A stretch of DNA of 64,000 nucleotides from Plantago elongata (GCA_036897095.1 JAYMSP010000070.1:28971-92970); one strand, 5' to 3'. Counted from the first letter of the stretch, positions 25,436 to 38,093 are shown. The notes: generated from the sequence alone by a model not told the origin. Numbers and translations: made by a program.

Positions 25436-25472
<37 letters not shown>

Positions 25473-25974
25473 AACTAGTTTACTTATTACACTGAAAGTG
25501 GAGTTTAGAAACTAAATAAATTTTGAAATTTCATGGTTTGTTGATCTAGGCACAATACAATGTGATCAGCTACTCAGATCAAACAAGATTAAAGACTGCC
25601 GTGGAACTCTTGAATGCTACAAAATCTATTGAGTCACAGGTAGATAAGGTGAGTATCTACGTATGGCCACTTTGAATAATAATGTTCAATCAATTGAACT
25701 AATTCACATGGCTTAGTTTGTAATGATAACAATTTTGCTGCAATATCTATCCTAGATATCATCTCCAGTCCTCATCCTTCATGGAGCTGCTGATAAAGTG
25801 ACTGATCCCCATGTGAGCCAATTTCTATACGCAAATGCTTCTAGTAAGGACAAAACTCTGAAGCTCTATGAAGGAGGCTTCCACTGTATTCTTGAAGGTG
25901 AACCGGATGACAGAATTTTAACCGTTATTGGCGACATTGTTTCTTGGCTTGATACAAGAACCTCTCTGAAGTAG
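23260..25974 (+). CDS. Monoacylglycerol lipase-like alpha/beta hydrolase
   Basis: Eight coding exons: 23260-23514, 23629-23658, 24015-24144, 24247-24393, 24644-24774, 25187-25324, 25550-25648, 25756-25974. All GT-AG with agreeing phases, 382 aa. An Arg/Ser-rich N-terminal extension of ~90 residues could be a plastid transit peptide. The hydrolase core follows (WYEVNANGQEIFCKSWLPK). HG dipeptide at ~127 (FCHGYGD), nucleophile Ser at ~203 in GQSMGG, probable Asp at ~323 (GAADKVTD) and His at ~353 (GGFHCILEGEPDD) complete the triad. This fits the plant MAGL / caffeoylshikimate-esterase family; the exact substrate (monoacylglycerol, lysophospholipid or shikimate ester) cannot be told. Exon 2 has only 30 bases. 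Exon 5 must be spliced at 24774, because reading on meets a stop at 24852. Confidence 0.9.
25439..25470. repeat. (AC)16 microsatellite in an intron
   Basis: Uninterrupted AC dinucleotide run in intron 6 of the lipase-like gene. Confidence 0.95.
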
Positions 25975-27327
25975 CAGTGTCCTTCAGTTCATCATCTGGT
26001 TCCATATTTTTAGTGGCACATTCGATTCAATCTTACTGCTGCACCTTCTTATACATTAGAAAAAGCATATCTGCAGTAGTTAATCATTAAAAATAAAACA
26101 ATTGTGTAGGTTCATTATTTGAAGAGTTGAACTCTGGAGATTCAGGATTTATTGGGATAGAATTTGAGGGGACTTTTTCAATTAAAATTGATTTTTTTGT
26201 GTACAAAATATTCAATTTGAGTGAAAAATGGCTACTTCAATCGTATGACAAACAGTCCCTTAGTCATGGATTTTGACCATTATACATTTATACTTCTGTA
26301 TTTGATGAACTCTCTGAAGATGTGGTTTTTGCGCATAGTGATTGTTCATTGATGTAACCTGTAAGTTGTGTGAATAAAAGCATTATTGGCTTATAGTACC
26401 CTGCCTTAGATAATTTGGACCTGTATGCAACTGGGGGCTGCAGACTTCCTCTTGCAGTTGTAGTATGGGTGGAAATCCGAGTGTAAAATTGTGAGATAAT
26501 CCTTGGTGAGCAAGAGCATCTGAACTGAGTTGTGGCTTGGTTACGCATTGAACCGAATTCTCTCATACCATGAGAGAGTTTGTCACATATATAAATTCAA
26601 ACCTACATGCAGAACCTATTTATTTATATTATTGTAATTCTTTATCATTAATGAGGAAGACTGATAGTGGGTTGTTGGAATCAACCAACATGCCATGTTA
26701 ATCGTAAGTGGATACTATAAATTGCAAACAACTTCGAGCCCGACATGTCCATTTTATGAAAATATAATTCTATGTCGACTTGTCTAAAATAAACTGATGT
26801 AGATCATATCAAAAAGTTTAAAAAATTCTTTTAATTTAAATATCGTAATGTTAATAATGCAAAATATGCCACATTGTGGAACTCAATGCATCCAGGATCC
26901 CAACCCCTCATATTGAAGTTGTGAATCGGATCGATCCAACACAATACGAATTCCAAAGGGGGTTTTGCCTGACCCGAAACCTGAAACCAGATCTGGTATT
27001 CCGAACCAAACCAGCCCAACCTTCCCAGCCCATGGGCGGTAGATCCGGCCAGTAGAAAAAACGTAAAAATCTGAACCAAGATCTGGTTTCCATAATTTGG
27101 CCTGTCTATCTAATAATAGTACGGAGTAATAAATTGCACATCTCTGTCAGAAACTCATACGCTCCACTCTCTTTCACGAAAATAACATAAACAAATCGAC
27201 ACTTTTAAAAAACATTTTAATTGCAGCCTTGTCTCAGTAGTTGTCTCCCACGCACTAATTAATTACTCTGTCTCAACTTTTGGTCCTTTTATTTTCTATT
27301 ATTTCCACAATATCTTCTTCTTAGCTG
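25975..27327. other. Intergenic with possible short-element remnants
   Basis: 26,155-26,270 starts near GGGGACTTTTTCAATT and ends ..GACAAACAGTCCCTTA, a possible worn inverted repeat. 26,880-27,110 carries CCGAACC/GGATCGGATCG-type text like the hAT-like element at 2.0 kb. Neither has firm ends. No gene recognised. Confidence 0.4.
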
Positions 27328-27334
27328 TATAAAT
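27328..27334 (+). promoter_or_regulatory. TATA box of the three-exon gene
   Basis: TATAAAT, followed by a CT-rich leader (TTCTTCTTTCCTTCCTCTTT). A likely 5'-UTR intron opens at 27489 (TTTCAG/GTAAAG) and closes near 27818 or 27840, just before the ATG at 27847. Confidence 0.55.
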
Positions 27335-27846
27335 CCTATTGAGCCACACTCTATCTACCTTCTTCTTTCCTTCCTCTTTCTTCAACCCACACTCAATTTT
27401 CCTTGCTCTGTTTTCTCCTCCATCTTTAATAATTTTCCCCCTTTCTCAAATCTCAACCCTAAGATTATCTTCTGTACAGCTCTTTCAGGTAAAGTCCCAA
27501 TCTTGAATTTCTTTTCGTTCGTTTCTGTTGTGACCCAGATGTGATTTTTTCCAATTTTCGGTGTTTATTGAGCTGGGTTTAAAAAAAAAAAACTGGAATA
27601 TAAAAAGTTTCGATTTTTACAACAGATCTGGCTAGTTTTTCTTGTCACTCCACTTGATTTACGCGTTTGTCTATGTGAACAAGTCAATAAATCTTGGCCG
27701 GCTGTTGTTTTCCTCACACAGTTGACCGGATCTTACCTTGTGACAAAAGTATAAAGACAAAAGAAACCAATTTTAATTCAAATTCTAATTTCGGCTTTGC
27801 CTTTTCCTCAAATAGCAGGCTTTGTGTTTCGAATTCACAGCAAGAG

Positions 27847-29434
27847 ATGAATCGATGCGGTGTTCAGCAAAACAGGAGCTTTGATGAGACGGTGGTTTGC
27901 CCTAAGCCAAGGCGGCTCAGCCTGACCCACACCACCCTTTACGAACCTATGCACCTCAGGTGGCATGTTAGGTAATTTGGATCTGTTCTTGGTTTCTTGA
28001 AAAGATGATTTAATCTATTTTTTTCATTTAAAAAAGACTAATTTTGTGCTTTTGTTTATTGATTTAGCTACCAACAAGAGGTTTGTGATGCCAAAGCTGG
28101 AAACGAACTCATGGATATCATCCAAGCAAACGTGAGTCCAAACTGAAAAAGTTTTTTTTACTTGCAAATCTTCTGTTCTTAAGGGATGAACAGTGCAAAT
28201 TGCATAATTTTTTTTTTCGAATTGGTCTAATTTTCTTTCTGTATGTATGGACAGAATTTGTGATTCATAGAATTGGTGTGAAGTTGTGATAATTATTCGT
28301 GCACGTGTTTTGTGTGTACACTGGTTGGTGTGATTTGGGGTTAACATGTTAGTTTCATGTCTTAATTTGCTTGCCAGCTTCTAACCTTCATATTTATTTT
28401 TTAAATTAAATTAGAGTTATTTGGTCAGCGTTCTTGATTTGTAGGATATTAAAATCAAGACTTCTTTTTAACCAAGATTTGGCAGTTGCATCATGAGGTC
28501 TTGAGGTAGTGTCTCTGGGTATTCAGTTTGACCTGAAAATTCATGGTACCCAGATAATTTGGTTTCGGGTGCCCGGAAAAGTGAAATGCCTACTTTGGTC
28601 TTTTATTTGAGTTGGCCAGTCATTTTTTAAGCTCCAGTACTGATGTGTACTGAAATTTGAACTGCCCAATATACACAAAACCGAACTATAATTTAGGATA
28701 ATCTAACTGTATACCCAAAACCTAATCTGCAACAAATGGGTTTGGCCTAGTAATAATATAAATGAGCCTTCACAGGTGTTGGGTACACATATAATGAAAC
28801 CCGAGTGCACAGCCTGCTTGTAATCATAAGAAAACAAAGATTATTTTCAGACATTTGGATTTATTGACGGACCAATGACTGAAATGTGTTAATTCCTTTG
28901 TCTTTCATTTGAAATTTTTGTACAATCATTATTATTTTAAGCATGATGAAGATCATATCCTCCTACCCAAGTGGTAGTCACACTCACCTATTTTATACTG
29001 ATGTGATGTAGATCTTCCGATTGTTTAGAAAAATCAAGTCTTTCACAATAATCGATCATGTATAACATTTCATAGCTTCTTGTAATTCTGCTCAGTGCTT
29101 ATTTGTTGTGTGTAAAATTCTGATTTTTTTTATCTTGGATTGACAGGGTGTTGATCAATCAGCTCCACAATTAGCCTCGTCGCCCCCATTTTTTTCTGGG
29201 TCACCGCCGAGCAGAGTATCTAACCCACTAATTCAAGATGCCCGATTCGGGGATGATAAATTCAGCCCTGTCTCACCTCGCACAATCCCTACCCCATCCG
29301 GACTGGGATCGCCCCGCAAGACAGGTGGCTGTGTCAGGTCAAATTTTGGTAACAATCCACCCGTCAGGATCGAGGGTTTTGACTGCCTTGACAGGGATAA
29401 CAGGCGTAACTGCAGCATCCCTGCCCTGGCCTAG
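27847..29434 (+). CDS. Plant-specific protein of unknown function
   Basis: Three coding exons: 27847-27971, 28068-28131, 29147-29434, GT-AG introns with agreeing phases, 158 aa. Begins MNRCGVQQNRSFDE, then CPKPRRLSL, a KAGNELMDII block, a Pro/Ser-rich middle (SPPFFSGSPPSRVSNPL, DARFGDDKFSP) and a conserved end, GGCVRSNFGNNPPVRIEGF followed by DCLDRDNRRNCSIPALA. I recall this pattern from an uncharacterised seed-plant family (Arabidopsis members such as At1g68490/At1g13390; from memory, not checked). No signal peptide, helix or catalytic motif. The upstream in-frame extension to 27694 starts with TTG and lies in the UTR intron, so the ATG at 27847 is chosen. Confidence 0.85.
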
Positions 29435-32400
29435 GCTAGGTACAACTACAACCAACAAACCTGAAAGAAGGGAGTTTAGAAAAGATTTTGGTCAGTGAAT
29501 TGAGCAAATAGGAAATCCATTGATCAGTGATCAGTATGTCTATTTTTGTACATATAGTTGCTAAAAGTGTCTGTAAGTAAGAGAGTGAGTCTTCTCTGTA
29601 AGTATTGAGTGAAGTTAAGAATAAATTTTGTGGTCTTGTAGTGAGATCTTATCTTCTGAGGGCACCCCCTATCTTTGTAATGGTGTAAGTAAGAGATGAG
29701 AAGAAGGGGGTGCCATTGGTTAATTTGGTTTGTAAGTTTGGGTCAGTTTTGAGGATCCTTCAAAGTCAGTCCCTGTTGAGGAGAATCTGTAAAGCAGATA
29801 TGTGTAGATGTTTTATTGGGCCAATTATGTTGTAGTACTCGAATCAAATTCACTTTTGTAAATTCTAAAGCCATGTATATATGCATCCATTATTATCATT
29901 ATTCCCTTTTTTTCTTCCTTGCTCTTATTCTTTCCCAAGTGGAGGAATACCCAAATGTTTTGGTCCTACAATGCCATTTCCGTTTGCAACCTTCATAATA
30001 CGGATACAAAATAAATAACTTGAACAATCAATGTTTATATATACGCAATGTGTTATTCACTCACTTTAATAACGACGCAAAAAAAGTATTAGAAGTTGAA
30101 AGAAGTATTTAGTTGCATTCTAATTTAGTAAGGTTTTTTATTATAAAGATTGTATAGTATTTGTGTGTTATATAGTTGTGTTGGTTTTATACATTTGTGA
30201 AAGAGTCTCTTAGGAGTTGAGAATCAATGTTGATTAGAGATAGTGTAATTAAATCCGTTACTAAATTTTATTTTTTAAAGAAATTAAACTTTATTAAATA
30301 CTAAACGAGATTAAACATCATAGTTGTTGTGTTCCGCAATGAAATTTTACGAAACATATTTCTAAATTACTAGTACAATTGAATATTAATTTTTTTTTGA
30401 AGATAACTTTTTATTCTTGTATATATTAATTATAGAAGTTAAATCTTAAATTTGTGTTGTTACATTTTTAATATTATAATTAGGAATTTAAAAAGGGTTC
30501 GGGCCGGTGTCTGCCCATACTGTGACGGTGTGGTGGTGGTTGATTGATAACCTTGGAAAGTTGGGCCAAGTAAAGAAGGTATTGACTTCGATTTCTTCGC
30601 CTTTCAGTTTGCATTGGGAATATGAACAGGTGCAGAAAACTGTGTACCTGCTTTTTCAGTTTTATCCCTCAACAAACTTTCTCAATTCTAGTTTCAAATG
30701 GCATCAACAATGGGCTACATCACCCCCAACTACTTGTTACATTTTATTTCTAATGTTCGCGTTCCCTTCATTCTTATGACACAACAACAATATTGTCTGA
30801 TATCAGATCAGGTTTATTTGATGATGATAGGTCCACTATAGTGTACTCCCATTCTTAAAGATTGTGAAATTTGTATTTCATTTCAGGTGGATCTCATATT
30901 TATTGTGAGTAGGAGATGCACCGGAAAGACCCGACATTTCTAAAATATCGCACTTATTCACCTATCAATATCTACAAATGGTTCAATGTTGGTGTATTTT
31001 ACGGTATTTTAAATGTGATACCATGTGTCATTGAGGTCTAGTTTAATTGGTTGAACTGATGTTATAGGTTCGAACACCGTTAAACACAACCTTGTAATCT
31101 AGTGTACGTTAGTTATAATTATGTCACTTTATTTGAGTGATAATTATGTCACTTTATTCGCCCAAAAATATTTATAATCTTAGTAATGTAGTGTATATAG
31201 AATATTATTATTGATTGAAGTTAAAGTTTACGCCACATATATATGAGATGCATTTTGAAATGCTTGATGTAAAAATAGATCCAATAGTATGTGTATTATT
31301 GCAACTGACTTCTAAAATAGCGAGAGCTAGCATTGAGACAACATGAGCTCCATCGAAAATGTTGAACAAATTGAAAAATAAATGATTCTCATCACAGTCA
31401 GAGTTGTTAATTCGAGTAATCTAATCAAGTTGTATACACACCTAGAGTTTTATAGCGCGATAAGGTGAAGGTGAGTCGGAGTCTGATCTGAACACACACA
31501 ATGATTCATACGGAAATAACAACTGGATGAGCGAATGGGTGTTGCCTGTGGTGTGAGCGGAAAAAAAATTGAAATAACATTTCTTAGTAACCGGTTGTTG
31601 GATAAGTGAAAAGCATCGCTAAACAAGTTGTAAAAGTGAAATGACACTTTAACCAGTCGAATGACACTTTAACATAATAATATATAACATTTCTTAATTA
31701 CTGATTGCTATAAAATAGAAAAGAAGTGCTAAACAATTTGTAAAAGTAAAATGATAATTTTAAAGTTAATTAGGAGACTTATTATATTGTTTAAACATTT
31801 TCATCGTTCATGGACTGAATTTTTTATTTTTGTACCAAACCGTTGATAAACTTTATCCTTATGAGATTTAATTCCATGCACCCTCCATTCAAATCTCATT
31901 TCAATCTCTTTCAAGATGAAAAATGGGAAACAAAATCTGAAAGAGATAGAGAGGGCTTGATCCAGTTAAGCTTAGTTATGGGTTCTGATAAAAGTTGGGC
32001 CTAATGGGTCGGTGCAATGTGCAAGTACATAATTTTCTAGAATCAAGCCCTAACGGCCCAACCCCTGGCCAAAATGTTCTTTTTCCTTTTTCTCTTCAAT
32101 GCAATATTACAAGTACATTAATTTACATGAACAAATTCATCAGTAAATAAGTCTCTAGGTTCTACACTTCCACTCACCATTCCCTATCATTCTCCATTTA
32201 GAAAGCATAATTATTCATTGTGAGGGATCGACTCCGTGACCTCTTGATTACGGAATATCTCAACTTGTCATGGCTCAAAATATATTTAAAAATCACAAAC
32301 TTCATCTAAATTTATTGTCCAACGAACTCCAATTGCACATTGGATGTGCTATCAAACACCAATTGTGAATGACCATCGGTACGATATGGACTATTATCTA

Positions 32401-32726
32401 ACTGATGACATACAATATAAAAGTATTTATAAGTTAAGGTTATTTATTATATTTGATGGTTTTCTTTTATTGTTTTATTAACCTCAAGTTACAAATACTT
32501 TTTATAATATATTTAACATGTATTGAGTAATTATATGAGGATCGAACTTAATTTGTTGAAGGACAATTTTTCATAGTATCATTAAAAACCGTCACATGGC
32601 ATTTTGCACTATGATGGCGAGTTTCACACTCCATTAAAAATGATCTTAGCAAGACACCGCACATGACTAAGCACCATTTTATTACACACACATTTTTTTA
32701 TATATATATAAAAAAACAAATTTATT
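29435..32726. other. 3' UTR and intergenic, no gene recognised
   Basis: The first 400 bases look like the 3' UTR of the preceding gene. 31,033-31,165 has a tRNA-like pair of boxes (GTCTAGTTTAATTGGTTGA .. AGGTTCGAACACC) and a 20-bp direct repeat TAATTATGTCACTTTATT, possibly another SINE type. 32,698-32,722 is a T7(AT)nA7 palindrome. Several frames below 95 codons have no support. Confidence 0.45.
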
Positions 32727-32740
32727 ATTAAATAACTTAA

Positions 32741-32829
32741 CAACGAAGCACAACTCAATTTGTAAGACGCTTCACTTCCAATTAATAAGTCAGGGTTCGA
32801 GTCAATTTTTAATCATTTTAAAAAAATAA
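32741..32829 (+). mobile_element. tRNA-derived SINE, copy B
   Basis: About 89 bp: head CAACGAAGCACAACTCAATT, then GTAAGACGCTTCACTTCC, B box GGGTTCGAGTC and the A-rich tail. Flanked by ATTAAATAACTTAA (32727-32740) and ATTAAATAGCTTAA (32830-32843), a 14-bp target duplication with one mismatch. Confidence 0.85.
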
Positions 32830-32843
32830 ATTAAATAGCTTAA

Positions 32844-33289
32844 AAGAAATTACAAGGAAAAGATAATTGTTGGAAAAATATGAATACTCTATTATTCTAT
32901 TCCGATATTCCCCATTAAAGTATTACTTTTAATATGTGTAAATTACTTTCAATATATTATAATTAGGTACTATATACCAAGATTATTAGTTGAGAATATG
33001 TTAATTTAATTTAACCATTATAAACTCAATCATAAGAATTTTAGTTCATAATCTTGCACAAAACATATCCTAATCCTGCAATCTAGTCAATCTTACTCTA
33101 TTTATTTGTAAAAAATCAATAATAATTATTAGGAGAGATAAACAAAGTAGAGTGACATTAGTCAAATAAAATTCCCCGACATTCTTCATTTTCCACCCAT
33201 ATACCCTTTTCTTTTCCAACAAAAATCAAAAGTGGACACAAAAATAAAATGTATTTTATGTCTTAAAAAAAAGCACAAAGCAGACACAG
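32844..33289. other. Intergenic/promoter region
   Basis: AT-rich DNA upstream of the DUF1218 gene; nothing distinct before the TATA-like box at 33290. Confidence 0.45.
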
Positions 33290-33296
33290 TATAAAG
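33290..33296 (+). promoter_or_regulatory. TATA-like box of the DUF1218 gene
   Basis: TATAAAG, 66 bp before the ATG at 33362, suiting a short leader. Confidence 0.55.
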
Positions 33297-33361
33297 CAAA
33301 TATTGAACTTTCTTCTATGAAACACTCCTTTTCACAATCACAGTGAACTCTGCACACAACA

Positions 33362-35421
33362 ATGACAGAAGGAAAAGGATCAACGCTTGTTCATCTTCTC
33401 GTCATAGTTCTCAGCTTAACTGCATTTGGATTCTCCATTGCTGCTGAACGCCGTCGTAGCAAGGTTGCCTTTCTTTCTCATTTGCATTTTCTGTTCAGCT
33501 TAATGCTCAGCTAGGTTTTGTAGATTAAACTGAATTTATTTCGAATCTCGCTTCGGTTTTTTCTAGATTTGGAATGATGTATGTATTTAAGTTCTGTTTT
33601 AGCCGAATTACATTCTCTGATGTGTATGTGTTTTGATTTAATTGCTCCATTTGCCTTTGGTGATTGAATTTTGAAGTTAATTGCGGTGATTAGGTGTAAT
33701 TATGAAGGTGATTTTGTTTTGTTTTGATTTGATTTGGTGTATTTTATGCAAGATCCTGTGGGTTTAGTTATTCAAATGGCGAGTAATTCTGGCAAGTATC
33801 AGAACAGCAGAGTTTGGTTAAAAATTAAATTACATAGGTGACAAATTTTTAGCCAATTGAGTGATTGAAAAGTTGAATTGTTGCTACTTTCTGAAAATTA
33901 TAACATTCCGCCTGCATTGTAAGTTAAAAAAAAATACCGTCTCAACATGAGTATTGAAGTCCAAATCGCGTTAGCTCACATGATGGGGTGTATTGAAGTT
34001 AATCACCTGACCTGTGTAAATGTCCTAGCCTCAGAACACAAGTAGGACACGGGGAAAAACGAAAAACTAAAAAGCCTCCCCACAGCAAGGCCGTTCAAGG
34101 GAAATTGGGCTGTGATTGTTTTTACTTTATAGCAGAAGCAATGGCAGATTAGTTTGAGTCATGAGGAAACATTCTTCCATATTTTCGTAGGGAGGTTAAT
34201 GTCAAGGACTTGGAAATCCACTGCCACTTCATTAGTTCATTACCAAGGCCTTCTTAGTAGATTCGATCCCTGACACTTTCATTCATCTTTCAGCATTCCA
34301 ACCATGACATACTTTGTTTCTGCATTGTTCTACTGCTTGCTGGACCTTCAATGCACTATATTTTTCATCGTTCCCTGCATAATACATGCCAACTCATGTT
34401 ACATTTGTTAATGTGAAATTCGGAAGTTTTAGTAGATCACAAGTTCCATTTTTAATAAATTACATATAAACATAACCTTAATAAATTACATATAAACAAT
34501 CGCCCCTCAACATTTTTTGCTTCCAAATTGTGTTGTGTACTTTGATGTTGATCAAACCACGATTTTCTGCGAAATAGGGCATTCATAAATTTCTGACTTC
34601 TTCCCTGTTAGGGCATTCTACACGAAGACAATATCACAAATAAAACATACTGTGTTTACCACTCGGATGTTGCAACTGGATACGGAGTGGGGGCTTTTTT
34701 GTTTCTACTCTCAAGCGAGTCTCTGCTTATGGGTGTAACAAAGTGCATGTGTTTTGGAAGGCCATTGGCACCCGGAGGAAATCGTGCATGGACCATAATC
34801 TATTTTATATCATCCTGGTACAACTTCTGCCTATCTTTGCTTGTAATTTGTATACATCACTCCGTTGTTTCTTGTCAACATATGAATGCCCGGATCCTCT
34901 CATTAAGTTGTTTCTGAAATCGTAAACCTGTACTTGTAGATATTTCATGCGCCCTTGTTATCTTTCGGCTATAATTATGGGTATTCTACATGATTTTACA
35001 TGTGCTACGAGAACTTGAAAATAATATAGTACATCCTCCACACAGGCCATATCATATTTTGAAAACCAAGAGATATTGTTTTTAGGGCCTGAGAGTATAT
35101 TCCAATGCAGGCATATAGGCATCCTAATAGGCTAATATTTTGTCAACACTTTGCAGGTTGTCATTTCTAGTGGCCGAAGCATGTCTAATTGGTGGAGCAA
35201 AAAACAATGCTTATCACACACGATACAGGAATGTGATTCTTGCAGATAACTTTTCATGCGAGTCATTGAGGAAAGGTATATTCATTGCCGGAGCTGTCTT
35301 TGTGGTTGTAACCATGGTTCTCAACATTTACTTCTACATGTATTTCACGAAAGCCACTACCCAGCCAATAGGAAAAACCAACAGTGCTAGTTCAACAATT
35401 GGAATGACTGGACGCGTATAG
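33362..35421 (+). CDS. DUF1218 membrane protein (MWL-type)
   Basis: Three coding exons: 33362-33463, 34612-34817, 35157-35421, GT-AG with agreeing phases, 190 aa. Four hydrophobic segments: ~8-27 (LVHLLVIVLSLTAFGFSIAA), ~58-77 (GVGAFLFLLSSESLLMGVTK), ~88-112 (AWTIIYFISSWLSFLVAEAC) and ~145-168 (AGAVFVVVTMVLNIYFYMYF). Conserved family points are the ERRRSK after helix 1, YCVYHSD before helix 2, CFGRPL and ACLIGGAKNNAYHT. DUF1218 includes Arabidopsis MODIFYING WALL LIGNIN-1/2, which influence lignin in secondary walls; whether this paralogue does so is not known. It is convergent with the DUF247 gene, stops 482 bp apart. Confidence 0.9.
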
Positions 35422-35902
35422 ATTTCGTGAGAAGTTCAAATCTTTATCCTACTTATGTTAGTTGATACTTATCCTGGCAACAGCATCTGGTCGCTTGTGG
35501 GTAGTAATCAAAATCCAGCTATTTTACTCTGGCCAATGCCATTAGAAGGTTAGTCTGGCTCTGTTAGTCAGGGCTCCTTGTTGAATTCAAAATTCCCATT
35601 GTTTGTGCTTATGATTGTTTAAGAATTTTAAACATGACCTGTACTTGCTGGGTTTTTTATATTTGATCTTGTCCCTGGTCCGGGCTGGACCTTTTTGATG
35701 GAGTGTTGTGGTACATGTCAATCTTTCATGCAACTTTGTCACATTTACACTAGAATGCCTCTTGTAGTGATATCGTTTCCTCATATTGATCTTCTACTCA
35801 GTAATCTGATAATTATGCAGGACTAGAAAGTAGAATATGGGATGCCAATTCTCAAAACAAGTATAAAATTCCAAACCCAATGTAGCTTATAAAGTAACTC
35901 AT

Positions 35903-37233
35903 CTAATTTACAGGGTGAATTGTATAAATGGCCTGCAAGAAAGTAAGCACAAGTAGAATAATTGCTGAGAGTAAGGCAATGATAGTCCATGGACTATTAA
36001 GCTTGCTGTGAACGAGGTCTGCCATCCAAGTCTTAGCCTTGCTGTTACAGTGCTCTCCAAGTCTAAGCATAACATCTTGATATATGCTTACATTCCGCAG
36101 ATTAAATGTTTCAATGCTTTTGAATAATTCAACCACTTCTTCTTGATTCCCCATCCTATTGATCTGAAGTATTCCCTTGCGTTGCAACTCCATAACATCA
36201 GCAGGAGTTTGAATCAGTGACTTCATAAAATTTGTGTATGACAACAGTGTGAGGTCAGGTGAGATGGTTACATTATCAGGGGATACTTCGTAGGCTATCA
36301 TGTTGGATAGGAAGACTGTAGTTAGGCTAGATACGTAGCAAACTGGGAGCTGAAGCTCGCCATACAAGGCATGTGAAGTAAACTTGACATCCTTGAGATT
36401 GTGAGAGTAACTTGGAAGAAAATGGACGCCCTTTGCTTTCAGATTGCTGACTGGAGATGTAGTGTGGTAACCAGTCTTTTGCTTTGATGCATAACTAGTA
36501 TTTTCCTTTGATGCCTGTGTAGATCTTTTATTTGACCTGGTATCCTGTCGTATAGTTCCTATCCAGTGTTCGGTATCTGTAGCTTCCTGATTCTCTGACA
36601 GTCCATCCTCTACTAGCATTCTCCGGCAAGCTTCAAGAATGTGAAGTGGAGGATCTGTAACTTCATTTGGAATAATAGCACACTCCAGTTCTATAGACAT
36701 CAACCCACCCAAGAACTCTTCAAGTACAAGTTCCTCTGTATTGCCCATTGCAGAGATTAAGGACTTGAGCACAAAAAATGGGATTTGATTCTCCAGCAGC
36801 ATTATGTCACGAGCTGCGAAAGGAAGGGCTGCAGCCACGCCTAGACAATTGTATGAATCTTTGGCAATTTCATTTGAGGTACGGATCCTCATGAAATTTA
36901 TGATGAAACAGGTGTCCAAAAGCATCATCACAGCTAAAGCATCATCATCGTACTTGTTGACATTTGAAACTTGAGCATAACAAGCTCTTATTTCTGTAAT
37001 GCGGCTGCGAACCATGTCATATAAGTATTCCTTATGCTCATCACTTCCGTTTGTGCACCAATCAAGACAGAGGTGCTTGAATTCTTCAGCTTGGCGAAAC
37101 TCTTCTTTTCCATGGTGATATGGGCCTAAAGAAACCATTATTGGATCGTAAACTGATGGTTTACTCTGCTGCCTCGCCGCCATCCTTAGTTGCTGAGAGA
37201 CTTTATGAATCGTCTTTGAGATGGTAACAGTCT
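35903..37233 (-). CDS. DUF247 (UPF0481) membrane protein, main part
   Basis: A long exon holds nearly the whole DUF247 domain. From the internal ATG at 37183 the frame is 426 codons. The same frame is open upstream (AG ACT GTT ACC...) and gives TIHKVSQQLRMAARQQ before VYDPIMVSLGPYHHGKEEF, which is the usual DUF247 start. The domain therefore begins before 37183. Other hallmarks: LLDTCFIINFM, DIMLLENQIPFFVLKSL, YGELQLPVCYVSSLTTVFLS. The C-terminus ends in a probable membrane anchor, WTIIALLSAIILLVLTFLQA. Plant DUF247 proteins are mostly uncharacterised; one grass class controls self-incompatibility. How the start is reached is unclear (see the upstream part). Confidence 0.85.
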
Positions 37234-37280
37234 CTGGTATGCAACATCAACGTTGATTTGGAGCTGAAATGTGCCTGTAC

Positions 37281-38093
37281 TAGTTGGTGACTGTATAGAT
37301 TGCTCGGGTGTAGCATCAATGTCGATTTGCAAATGAGATGTGGCGTCTGCAGTTTGTGATGGTTGGATACCTCTTGCCTGGAATTAAGCCATTAGGAGTA
37401 CAAATTCCAAAGTAAGAAAAATAGTGCTTGTAGAGTAATTGAGTATCATAAGAATGTCATAACTCACCCCATTTCATTTGAAAATGAAACTTTTAAAAAG
37501 GTGAGTCTCATCATATGATACATAATTACATATCATAAAATAAAAGACCAACAAACACCAAACTACTTACTTAGGCTAGAGTTCTCAATATGTATTAAAC
37601 TCATCATCAAGATTAAAATATTGTTCGAAAGAACTCAAGAACTCACCCGTGAATACGCAGTACTAAAAGGAACATACTGGCGGTGGTACGGAGGCGTACA
37701 CCCGGCTTTAATATGTAGGTCTGCTCCTATCTGATTAGAGTTAAAGCCTACATGATGCAGGTAATGAGCCATAGAAATCACGGTTGGTGCCAACATTATG
37801 TAGTTCTCACTATTCGGATCCCAACTTGTAAAATGCTGTCCGAAATCATACTCTACTACTTCATGCAGGTATTTCACAACACTGATCATTTCGGGTTTGG
37901 ACAACACATCCTTCAGATCTGCATCGCTATCCCATCTGTGCTCTAACTCCCAACGGCTCCACTCCCGACTAAAGTCGTACCTTAGCAGGTATTGACCAAG
38001 AGACGTTACTTGCGGTGTAAATAAGGCCGTATCTTTCTCGTCTAGAGTCGTACTCTTGTCGTCTGAATAATCTGATGATGGTGAGGAAGCCAT
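37281..38093 (-). CDS. N-terminal part of the DUF247 gene (frame uncertain)
   Basis: An exon at 38093-37647 (149 codons, ATG at 38093) ends in a CACGG/GTGAGT donor. An acceptor (AATTCCAG) at 37378 opens a second exon, GCA AGA GGT ATC..., with ARGIQPSQTADA and HLQIDIDATPEQSIQ. Read on, that frame stops at TAA ten bases before the MAAR ATG, while the DUF247 frame is one phase away. A GT at 37280 and AG at 37234 would join the frames correctly, but the intron would have only 47 bases, short for a plant. Alternatives are a one-base indel (pseudogene or sequence error) or two separate proteins. The first exon (SLGQYLLRYDFSREWSRWEL, SVVKYLHEVVEYDFGQHF) has no family I recognise. Confidence 0.55.

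Noticed and set aside
25219-25470. Minus-strand frame starting with repeated Cys-Val
   Set aside because: It is a translation of the AC microsatellite and an antisense exon of the lipase-like gene.
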